Of a DNA stretch of 64,000 bases, positions 48,407 through 57,620 are shown in pieces (position 1 is the first letter of the stretch; the number at the start of each line of letters is the position of its first letter). A program made the translations under genes and the position numbers. Source of the stretch: Phytopythium helicoides (lineage: Eukaryota; Oomycota; Peronosporomycetes; Pythiales; Pythiaceae); assembly GCA_024867545.1 (NCBI GenBank), contig JANFNE010000042.1, forward strand, positions 303,474 through 367,473. The letters run 5' to 3'. The notes under the pieces are model-generated. The model made no database searches. It was given only the letters and a program-made list of their open reading frames with translations, and was not told the origin of the DNA.

Positions 48407-49154
48407 GGCGCTGCACTTTCTCGCGCGGGGTTTCCCTTTTGGCTCTCCTGGGGGCTACAGAACGAGCTGCGACTCGCGCTTTGTCACGCAGCGGCCGCGA
48501 GTGTAACGCGCCACGTCGGCGGCAGTTGCTGGGGCTGGCGAGCGCTGGCGGCGGCGGGAGCGACGCGTAGCCCACCGACACCTGGAGCCGTCACTAGGCG
48601 CTTGATCGGAATGTGACTGGCGGGATGGCGCGGCAGTGGACGTGCGTCGCGTGGTCCACACGAGGTTTCCCAGCTGTCCGAAATCAGCGTTTCTGATTGG
48701 TCAAAAGCGGGATTCAGAGCCGGTTTCATTCGTCTAAAAGCCACACATGATGGCTGCGCGCCGTTACATCCGGTTGCACTGTACACTGCAACGCCACGTA
48801 GGGCGGAAGATCCGACGCTGGTCATTCTCAAGGTGGCCAAGTGGGGAGCAAGCGCGCGCTCTATGGAGGTTTGCGCGACGCTAACGCGCCCGGAAGCTAA
48901 TGGCGCGCGTGGGTGAAGCCGAGGTGTATGCGCAGTCGCTTTCGCGCGGCCGGGGGAGGCCGGGGGGAATCCGCGACGCGCGAGGGGATGGAAATTTTTT
49001 GGCGTGTTCACAGCCGAGACGAGGTGCGGATTGCTCGGCACCAAGATGCGCCTGTGAGAAGCTTCTAGAGCGAGTAGAGGGTCGAGTGGGAAGCTTCTAG
49101 AGCGAGTGGTGAGAGGTGGGAGGACTCTTCCCATCGCGTTCCTCCCATCGTTTA
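48407..49154. other. Upstream region of the two-pore-type channel gene
   Basis: This separates the channel start from the LRR gene's stop, both on the minus strand. No gene is supported here; long antisense or alternative frames simply continue from the LRR gene. It carries the heat-shock-element-like pair listed separately. Confidence 0.45.
49058..49107. promoter_or_regulatory. Pair of heat-shock-element-like sites
   Basis: An identical 18-bp sequence, GAAGCTTCTAGAGCGAGT, occurs at 49058-49075 and 49090-49107. It contains GAA-nn-TTC-nn-GA, the alternating five-base unit bound by heat shock factor trimers. The pair lies about 650 bp upstream of the two-pore-type channel start and just past the LRR gene stop. 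Binding is inferred from the motif only. Confidence 0.4.
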
Positions 49155-51248
49155 TCACGCCCGCTTCCACCACACGAGGCGGCGGCGGCGCTCGGTCGCG
49201 GCTTGCGCGAACACGAGCCGCGCGACGGCCTCCTCGCCGAGAAGGGATGCGGCGGCGGCCTCTTGGCGGTGGAAAGCGCTGAGGAACGCCAGCTTGCAGG
49301 CCAGCGGGAGTGCGGACGCGCCGAGCAGCTCGTCCTGGTGAGAGAACTCGAGAGAGGAGCACAGCTCCATGTAGTCCTCGTTGGACGCCTGTGGGTGAGG
49401 CGCTGGCAGCTCGAGCACTCGAAGCTGCTTGTTGACGGTCAGAGCCTGCGAGAGCTCTTCCACACCTTGGATGCCGAGGTGGGACTGGCCGAGACGCAGC
49501 TCCTCGAGCACTGGGAGGGGATATGGACCGCTCAGAATCGACGCCAGTCGACCTGCGGTCGTGAAGCCCACAGGGTTGCAGCGGATGTTGAGCGAGCGCA
49601 GCGAGAGCCGAAGAGGGCCTTCTAAGGCTTGACACAGCGGCTCCCAGTTGATCAAGCGAATGCCGTCCAGATTCAGGTGCTCTAGACGAGGGCAACTCGC
49701 AAGGATTGTGGCCAGGTCGTTTGTGGTCAGTCCTGGAGTTCGGGTGGCAGCCAGCGAGCGAAGCCTGCCACCGATGCGCTCGACAAGAGCACGTACAGCA
49801 TCTGCTGTTGTTTCGCTCGCAGTCATCTCGCTCACTTCGAGTGCAGTCACACATGCACTTCGGCGCTGGAATACCTCAGCGTTGCTAGCATCTTCAGTGT
49901 TCTCGAACGTCACCGCAGAGATCGGTGCACACGCGAATCCATATCCAGGGAGAATGATAATTACCCACTTGTTTTCGAGTACACCGAGTGCTTCGAGGAT
50001 CACGTCGTCATCTACTGCATCGCTGTAAAACTTGTCATCCATCTTTGCTTCAGGTTTTGCAAACAGGTTTCTTCCTGGCTCTGACAATCTGCACATTCGC
50101 GACGGAGCGAGCTGGTACTCGGGGCTGATAGTAGCGATTGGCAGCTCCAGTGCCGCACTGAAAGTCTCGACGTCGCGGGGGTAGATTGGGTTTCCCGACA
50201 GGTCGATCCGGTCAAGAGGAGGTCGCACACTCCCAGTCTCGAAGTCCACAGCGTTCAAGCTCATACCAAGAGCAAACCACAGCCACGCCATCCTGCGTTC
50301 GTCTGGATCGACGACCGACACTGTGTGTGCTAGGCAAAGCTCGCGGATGGAAGATGAGGGGTGGTGAAGGGCTGAGCAGACGACTCCAATCTGCTTGAAG
50401 CTGAGCGAGTTGTAGGCGAGCGAGAGACCACGGACTCTTCCGAAGCTGTCTGAGCCGCTGCTACGAGACGAAGGTAGACCCGTGATGCCCGCAACGGCGC
50501 GAATGAGAATCCGGAACGCAGCCAACGACTTGTCCGTCAGGCTTCGCACCATGACATTGTCGAGAATGAGCCAGTCGAGCGGGCGTTCCACCGAAGAGAT
50601 GACCCCCGCCAGGATCTTCATGCCCATGTCGTCCAGCCCGTTCGAGTCGAGATCAAGCCTCGAAACCCAGAAGGCGGGCTCGCCACGAGAATCTCCGTTC
50701 GTGGCGCGGGGACTCAACACCAGTCGCAGCCTCTCGATCGAGGACGCCGACAAATTGCAGCGGTGCAGCCTCAGCGTCACCGGGACGCTCCTCTTGCTCT
50801 CTCCACGGCCTTGACGCTGCCATTCAGCGATCGTCTCGGCGAGTCGAGCCGTGAATGTCACGCGGGACAAGTCGAGAACGATGTGCGGGAACTCTGGGGC
50901 CTCTGTGTGGAGCGCGTGCGCGTGAGCCAGCGGCCGCTCGCCCACCAGCAGCTTGCGGAACCTCAGGTGCTCCAGCACCATCTTCCAGAACGCGCGCTTG
51001 GCCATCGGAAACCCATCGAGCGCGTGCGAGGCGCGCTCCAGCGCCGCTGCGGCGTCCAACGCGCGGCGGACTCGCGACAAGAAGACGCTCTCGTCGCCCC
51101 CGCGAAGCGCCGAGAGCCGCAGCACCAGCGACAGCGCCGGCGCCTCGCGCGGACACAGCAGTGCGTCGTGTGGCTCCACGGCCAGCAGTCCGTCGAGCGC
51201 GTGCGAGCGCACGACTTGGTCGGCGGCGGCGATGGCGGCGGCTTCCAT
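49155..51248 (-). CDS. Leucine-rich-repeat protein (ribonuclease-inhibitor type)
   Basis: Taking the Met at 51248 (MEAAAIAAADQVV) the product has 697 residues. The frame is open to 51425, but that extension is Ser/Thr-rich and looks like leader. LRR units include VTLRLHRCNLSASSIERL, VSRLDLDSNGLDDMGM, VRGLSLAYNSLSFKQIG, DRIDLSGNPIYPRD, LEHLNLDGIRLINWEPL, LRSLNIRCNPVGFTTAGR and LEELRLGQSHLGIQGVEEL. Spacing of about 28 residues and helical second halves fit the RI/NLR-type LRR. No NB-ARC, kinase or signal peptide is present. Such proteins serve as binding scaffolds; the partner is unknown. Confidence 0.82.
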   Translation of the reverse strand: MEAAAIAAADQVVRSHALDGLLAVEPHDALLCPREAPALSLVLRLSALRGGDESVFLSRVRRALDAAAALERASHALDGFPMAKRAFWKMVLEHLRFRKLLVGERPLAHAHALHTEAPEFPHIVLDLSRVTFTARLAETIAEWQRQGRGESKRSVPVTLRLHRCNLSASSIERLRLVLSPRATNGDSRGEPAFWVSRLDLDSNGLDDMGMKILAGVISSVERPLDWLILDNVMVRSLTDKSLAAFRILIRAVAGITGLPSSRSSGSDSFGRVRGLSLAYNSLSFKQIGVVCSALHHPSSSIRELCLAHTVSVVDPDERRMAWLWFALGMSLNAVDFETGSVRPPLDRIDLSGNPIYPRDVETFSAALELPIATISPEYQLAPSRMCRLSEPGRNLFAKPEAKMDDKFYSDAVDDDVILEALGVLENKWVIIILPGYGFACAPISAVTFENTEDASNAEVFQRRSACVTALEVSEMTASETTADAVRALVERIGGRLRSLAATRTPGLTTNDLATILASCPRLEHLNLDGIRLINWEPLCQALEGPLRLSLRSLNIRCNPVGFTTAGRLASILSGPYPLPVLEELRLGQSHLGIQGVEELSQALTVNKQLRVLELPAPHPQASNEDYMELCSSLEFSHQDELLGASALPLACKLAFLSAFHRQEAAAASLLGEEAVARLVFAQAATERRRRLVWWKRA

Positions 51249-52413
51249 TTTGCGCGGAAGCTTTTGGCGATCTGTCTGACCCCCGATGCGGTGATTGGCT
51301 GAATGCGCGGGGTGGGATGTGCTGGTGATGTTGAAGCGAGCGAGTAGGAACTGGAGCGGCAGTGTCGTTGGACTTGCTGTTGCTGTGTTTGTCGAGGTGG
51401 TTTGAGAGCGGCGTCGTGATGCCATCGCACTATGGGCCGGATCAAGACTTGAAACGAGTCATAGATTCTTGAACGGTGCTCTCGAGATGCAAGGCGCTCA
51501 AAGCGAATGCATTGGGAACGAAGAGAGACTGACAGCAAGCTAGGTATGGACATTGACATCGGTGATGACGCCACAAACAGAAGATTTGGCTGCTGAGTGA
51601 ATCGCCAGCACATTATCAATCCATGAGAAGATCGCAACGATGCCATTTCATCTGCTCCGGGCCACCTAAAGCTCCGTCCGACCTCGGCTCTCTGCCTGCA
51701 GCGACAGAATGCCGACCGCACCGAAGACTCGCAATCGATTTGACTGCAACAAGTGGTATCGAGGTTTGAAGCAGTGAAATTCTCACGACTGCTGCATCCA
51801 CTCCCTAGTGCAAATTCGAAATTCAACGCAGCGAATTCTCTCCTGTCGTTGGCGCACACAAGATCTCAGAAAGTGTAAAAGTCGGATGAGCAGCAGCATC
51901 TCGTGTCGAGTCCGATCTGGCTGCCCTCAACAAATTCTCACCTCTTCGTAGTTGACAATTTCTTCGATCAAGCTTCCAACACCTGCATCATAGTTTCCAA
52001 AGGCATAAGGATTGATCCAAGAAAGAAAGAAATGATGCGGTCGCACAGGAAACTCCATGCCCATGCCGACGTTGACGAAGAGGACTGGACATTTGATCGT
52101 CATGCAGAGGTGCATCTCACAACCGTACACTCCACCCATGTGTTCCCAGCATCATGCAGAAGTGCAGATTGTGTTTGGACGATCAGGATTGGTCGACAAC
52201 AACAATCCTAGATCGTTGATTGGTCAGAAATTCTTCAAGAGCTCTTTCATTGGACGAAATGGAACATTGAAGAGGGATCACCTCGCTGTTATGACTGTGA
52301 CGTACGTGTGCCGAGGGGATCTGCTGCTGCACAGGCGGCAGCTCATTGCTCAATTCGCGGCCTCGAGGCGACTCCAGCTCTCCACAACAGCTCTAACACC
52401 CTCCAGAATCACC
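51249..52413. other. Divergent intergenic region, LRR and COMT-like genes
   Basis: No recognisable coding frame. Open frames around 51426-51860 (minus) and 52057-52413 (plus) have no family resemblance. It should hold promoters for both divergent genes, but I recognise no element. Confidence 0.4.
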
Positions 52414-53457
52414 ATGAGTGAGCCTCGTCGCATGCCTCCGCGCTCCACTCGCGGTCCTGAGCAGCTGGAGCGTCGGTGCGAGCTTGTGTCATTCCAGAGT
52501 TTGGCGATGTTGAAGCTGACTTTTGCTGCTTGTGCGTCGAGAGCAGTGAGGCCGAGTGTCTCGAGTACGTGAAGGCCAGGGCGACACAAGGAGATCCGCA
52601 GTCGGTCCTCAAGTTCTTCGACGAGTTCGCGTACGCCAACTGGATGATGAACGTGGGCGACGTCAAGGGCCCGATCGTGGACGCTGAGATCACCAAGTCC
52701 AAGCCTCAGGTCGGCTCATGAAGCAGTTGCACATGATAAAATAAGTCAGCCATGGGACTAACTCGCTCGCTGGGAACAGGTTATGGTCGAGATTGGAGGA
52801 TTCTGCGGCTACAGTGCTGTCCGGTTCGCGAGCAAGCTACGCGAGGTCTCGGGGCCGTCGGCGCATTACTACTCGTTCGAGTACAGCCCCGTATTTGCCG
52901 GCATCGCTACAGAGGTAAGAGCAGTGAATTTTGTTTCCAGCGCCATTCGACCGCTATCCATGCTAATGCACTGTGCTTTGGTGGCTGCCAGATGATCAAG
53001 CTCGCGGGGCTAGAAGACGCAGTGACCATTACTGTTGGCGCATTCGAGTCCACCTACACAAAGCTACGCGAGACGCTCGGCGTCAACCACATCGATGTAG
53101 GCTATGTGTTGCATGTGCATACTTGTTGGACAGGGCTCTCATCGACTGCTGTGAAGGCTCTTTTCATCGATCATCACAAGGACCTGTATCTGAGTGATCT
53201 GAAGCTCGTCGAGAAGGCTGGCCTGCTGCGACCGGTGCGCTTTTTCCCCGTTTTCATGGCCGTGCTCGGATCTCACCATACGCTGACGTCACTTTGAGCA
53301 GGGCTCTGTCGTCATTGCCGACAACGTGGTCATTCCCGGAGCCCCAGGCTACCTCGAATACGTTCGCTCCCATCCACGCTTCACATCTGTGTTTCATGAG
53401 TCGCTGCTCGAATACACAGACGAGAAAGATGGCGTCGAGATCTCTGTCTACGCCTAG
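52414..53457 (+). CDS. Catechol O-methyltransferase-like protein (copy 1)
   Basis: Six exons (52414-52475, 52547-52709, 52780-52914, 52992-53096, 53157-53234, 53302-53457) encode 232 residues, close to the 221 of soluble mammalian COMT. Introns are 60-77 nt with GT-AG ends. The SAM-binding motif VEIGGFCGYSAVRFAS (78-93) and E109 are present. The metal- and substrate-site residues match COMT: D160-H-H-K163, D188-N189 (IADNVVIPGAPGYL) and the LLEY glutamate (218). The lysine equivalent to the catalytic base is K163. It should transfer a methyl group from SAM to one hydroxyl of a catechol, in the cytosol since no signal peptide is seen. A tail-to-tail paralogue follows 231 bp away on the other strand with matching intron positions. 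Confidence 0.9.
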
Positions 53458-53688
53458 GATACTCGTTGAAGATCGTAGTGCTCGGCAGACCAGTCCACAA
53501 CTGATGTATAGCGAGTAGAACTGATTGCCAATCACGAGTTCTAATCAGACCTCGAGAATCGATTAGCAACACGCTCATGCTCGCTTTGGCTTGTTCGTTG
53601 GTTATCTCAAAAGCTCAACATGCTTGATTCATGCGGTGGATATACTGCAGCTACTTGTGGCACGCACATCTTCACGAGCCCTAAACAT

Positions 53689-54722
53689 TTAGTCAGCCAG
53701 ACGAACAGAGATCTCGATTCCATCCTTCACATCCTCGCGGTACTCCATGTGCGACTCGATGAGCTTGGACGAGAATTTCGGGTGCGTTCGCACGTACTCC
53801 AAGTACCCATCAGGGTCCCTCATGAGCACGTTGTCGGCGATGACGACGGAGCCCTGTTTCAAGCGCACCACACACAATCAGCGCGAGCGTTCAAAGGCAG
53901 ATCACGTCGAGAAGCACATCATACCTTGCGGAGCCACCCGCCTTCTTCTACGCGCTTGAGGTCAGGGAGATATTCGGAGCTTCGATGGTCAATGAAGAGC
54001 GTCTAGGAAGACAAAGCAATCGTGTCAGTGATAGAAGAAGGCGATTAGAAGAGCATCTAACTGCAGCGTACGTCAAGGTGGTCGACCTTCAGCTCGCGCA
54101 ACTTGGTGTAGGTCTCCTCAAAGGGACCTACAATGAAGGTGACGATGTCACTGAGCCCAGCGAACGCGACCATCTACAATAAAGCAGCTGTAAGCGATCA
54201 ATAATCTGTGCGCTCTGTGCTTGCGAACTGACCTGGGAAGCGATGTCGGCGAATCCCGGTCCGATCTCGAACGAATAGTAGCGCACGTCGGGTCCTGACA
54301 AGTCGCGAATCTTGCTGGCAAAGCGCACAGCAGAGTACCCGGCAAGGGCTCCGATCTCAGCCATGATCTGCGTGGAAGGATGATCAGTATGCCCCTCGCT
54401 GCAGCTTCGAGCAATGGGTGGTAGCGGCGTTAGCAGATACCTTGGGGCGGATCGACTCAAGCTCCTTGTCGACAATGTCGCCCTTGGCGTCGCCAATGTT
54501 CATGAGAAAGTTGGCGCGCGAGAAGTCGTCGATCGCGTGCCACACGGAGCTCGCGTCGCCTTCCGTTGCGTGAGACCGCACATAGTCCAGGCACTCCCAA
54601 CACCTAATAGCGATGACAATGCCAATGCAGGTCAGCCAAGTGAAGCTCCCGAGGAAAAAAAAAAATGACACATGAAAAAATCCGCACCGCTTCTCGAATG
54701 ACTGCTGACGTGGAGATGCCAT
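53689..54722 (-). CDS. Catechol O-methyltransferase-like protein (copy 2, catalytic lysine missing)
   Basis: Six exons on the minus strand (54722-54688, 54603-54441, 54367-54233, 54173-54072, 54002-53925, 53853-53689) encode 225 residues. Exons 2, 3 and 5 have exactly the lengths of copy 1 (163, 135, 78), so the two arose by duplication. SAM motif AEIGALAGYSAVRFAS and metal ligands D150 and D178-N179 are kept, and the C-terminal EY glutamate is present. The segment reads DHRSSEYL where copy 1 has DHHKDLYL, so the catalytic lysine is Ser153. All splice sites and the frame are intact, which argues against simple decay. It may be inactive, changed in specificity, or use another base. Confidence 0.88.
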
Positions 54723-55123
54723 TGCGCTGGTTCGAAGCTGGTAGTTTGCTGGGAGCTTGGGAAAATCGAGAGTGCCTAGAGGAGTGGCAATGCACCGAGC
54801 AGACCGATCTCATGGACCCGAGCAAGGCGCGTATACGTCACTGGTCAGGTGTTGACGCGCTTCCCGAGAGTGTTGTCCAAACTTCAACCAGAACGATGGA
54901 AGAGCGGTGAAAGCCACATCTACAATGATGAGTGTGAATTCCTTGTTGTGCTTTACTGCACTGAGGTGGCTGGAAAGCATGGCACATGGCCCCCAAACCG
55001 TGAAAGTTCCCCACAATCCTCTGCATCAGAGGGCCAAAATCAAAAATCAACGACGGCTCGCGTTTAGTTAGAGAACGCTTCGCCTCCAAACTGCACTTGG
55101 CTCTTCACGACTGTACTCGGCTC
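54723..55123. other. Upstream region of COMT-like copy 2
   Basis: No gene seen. Because COMT copy 2 and the S9 pseudogene are both on the minus strand, this stretch should contain the COMT copy 2 promoter. No clear motif. Confidence 0.4.
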
Positions 55124-57164
55124 TCAGAGAGTCGAGACATCGATCTCCTTACTCGTCGTGCCTGCAACGAGGATTGGGTCCACTGGAAAGCTACGGCCAC
55201 CTAGGTGCTCCGCCAGAAACTTCTCCACGCGTGACGTGAAGTCAAGCCTGTTTGGCGGATGTGCGAATCCGTGGCCCTCGTCCGGGTAGAGGACGTACGT
55301 GACAGGGTGCTTGTTCTCGTGCAGCTTTTTGGCAATCTGGTCCGCCTCTGCTTGCTTGACGCGAGGGTCGTTGGCACCTTGTCCGATGAGCAGTGGCCTA
55401 CAGATCTTGTCAGCGTGGTAGAGTGGCGAGATGCGTTGGTTGAGCTCGTCATCATTCTCGACATCGCCCACGCGAAGAAGAAGCATCTTGCGCATCGTCT
55501 CCGGATGCTTGCCAGAAACGTTTTAGCATGCGACGGACCAACGATGTCAACACCACATGCGTAAATCTCGGGTGTGAAAGCAAGCCCCGCTAGTGTGGCA
55601 TACCCGCTGTAGCTTGCATCGTAGATTGCGACTCGGTCTTTGTCGACAAGGCCCTCATCAATGAGCCACTGGACAGAATCAGTGAGATCTTGCTGCATGG
55701 TGGCGCCCCACTGTTGATCACCGAGGTTGGTCCATTGCTTGCCGTAGCCTGTCGAGCCGCGGTAGTTGACTGAGAGACACCCGTATCCACGGTTTCCAAA
55801 GAATTGGTGCTCAGGGCTGTATTCCCAGAAATCACGGTGCCACAGTCCACCATGAACGTTCAGCTCAAAAGGTAAATTTTGAGCAGGGATACCGACCGGC
55901 AGAGTGAGGAATACTACCATGTCGTAGCCGTCGAAAGTCTTGATGACACGCGGCTGCATAGGAGTGAGCTGATACTTGGCAAGTGCTGGTAGAGAGTCGA
56001 AGAGGAGTGAGCGCTGCTTGGTCGTCCGATCATAGACACAGTACTTGTATGATGCGTCTGAAGGCTTGTCAACCGCGATCCAAACGTTGTCGTCATCGCT
56101 AGTGCTCATACGACCAAATGCCCCTTGACTAGTAGATCGATGTCTTCACACAATTCCTCGTCGAGAACATGCATGCGTGGGGAGTCGTAATTGAAGGCAC
56201 ACTACTCTGGCGTCCGCTTGGTCTCGTTAAATGACACTCCCCATACTCCGATGTCGCACTTTGGGTCAGAAGCAAGAAGCTGCAACTCATTACCGTCTTC
56301 AGCAGAAATAACCAGGAATCGACTTGTGTTACAGTCTCTCTACTGTGCTCCATCCGAGTTGCCATGCGCAATCGAAGACTCGTCGTAGACTCCCGCTCCA
56401 TCGTTGGTAAACCCGTGAATGTTACCAATTTCTCCGTGGGCCAGGTTGCGACCACCTTCCACTTGGACGCGTCGGTTTCGCCAGCTTGACCAATGTGCAG
56501 ATCGATACTTCCGTCCATAGGGTTCATCGAGGCTCCACCTTGCACATCGAAATCGTTGGTGACATACCACTCAGCGATATTCCCAGGGTTCTCCACATCG
56601 GTGATGACCTCACCCGTAGAAATGTTGATACGCACAACGTCAAACAGGCGTGGATCACGGTGATTGAGTGAAAGAAGCACCACCTCTGGGAACGCCACAC
56701 TTGTTTTGATAGTGTCGTAGGACACCTTGACGTTCTCGAACGGCGTCAAATCGCGCACACTCAAGTTCCTGACCTCGATCACTCCGCCTTCCCGGTCCTC
56801 AATCTCGAACCGGCCACGAATTAGTGGAAGTTTTCGTCGCCGCCCTTATCTTGAATGTACAACACACGGCGTGGATTCACACTCCTGGCCCACGTGAAGA
56901 ACCTCCGCGGCCGCTCCCGCTAGTCCGTGAGCTTGACCGCCGCCGGCGCCAGAGGTGCTTGCTGACTGGGATCTTGGCTTGGCTTGGGCACCTCCCCGCC
57001 GGCAACTGGAGTGGGCTTCAAAAAGATGTTGATGACGCCCTCAAAGTCGGCGAGGTAGGCATAGTATCGGGCGACAGGCGTGGCATGTGCTTGTCTGGGT
57101 TGCCGAAGAGCACGCCGAGTGGCACTTCGGGTGGGAGCTCGTTACCGGACTGGGACGTCGTCAT
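55124..57164 (-). pseudogene. Decayed prolyl-oligopeptidase family (S9) peptidase
   Basis: Adjacent frames translate a serine peptidase of the S9 (prolyl oligopeptidase/acylaminoacyl-peptidase) type. The N-terminus (MTTSQSGNELPPEV at 57164) leads to beta-propeller pieces, then a hydrolase domain with WEYSPEHQFFGNRGYGCL and NYRGSTGYGKQW, and the end carries GQGANDPRVKQAEAD (Asp) and DEGHGFAHPP (His). The frame shifts near 57080, 56800, 56330, 56130 and 55510, and in-frame stops occur near 56939 and 56820. The nucleophile region reads YDASYSGYATLAG instead of the usual G-G-S-Y-G-G pattern, although Ser is kept. The combination of many breaks and a changed nucleophile elbow makes real decay much more likely than sequencing error. 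Confidence 0.85.
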
Positions 57165-57620
57165 GGAGCTGAAAAAAAAAATAACTGGAGTGGTGCGTAG
57201 GAAGTGGTGAATTGCGGAATGAAATCGCTTGTTGCAGTTTTGAGCCGAAGCCTTCGCGGTTATGGACAAGCAGCCGGCTGATGAGCAACAGGTGGAGTGC
57301 TGAGGTGGTGAGACGAAGATGGATTGCGAGGATTTACAAAGCGTTTCTGTACCAGCATTCCTGTGTATACGTGAATTTGTCATGGCCGTGATGCGCAGAA
57401 TCTGCAAATCATGACCATCAAAATATGATGGAAATGATCCTTCGTGGTATGTCTTGCAACTCGTGGTACTGTACATCTAGCAGCTGAACCAGCGGTTCTT
57501 GCTTCCATCTGCTCCTCCCCAGTTACCTTGTGCCAGAACTTCTTTTTGTTCTGGTGGGTGTTGGTCTGCGGCTCCTTGGGCAACAAACAACAAGGCTTTT
57601 GGAGCTAGAAAAACTTTCTC
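57165..57620. other. Intergenic region between S9 pseudogene and unknown gene
   Basis: No coding sequence is recognised. An A-run (57172-57181) lies just before the pseudogene start on the other strand. It should contain the former promoter of the pseudogene and the 3' end of the large unknown gene. Confidence 0.4.

Noticed and set aside
47642..48616. 324-codon plus-strand frame opposite the two-pore-type channel N-terminus
   Set aside because: It is the antisense of a well-supported channel sequence and has no domain of its own.
48484..49854. 456-codon minus-strand frame overlapping the 3' part of the LRR gene
   Set aside because: It overlaps the LRR frame in another phase and translates as Arg/Ser/Pro-rich sequence without domain features; the LRR frame has the repeat signature.
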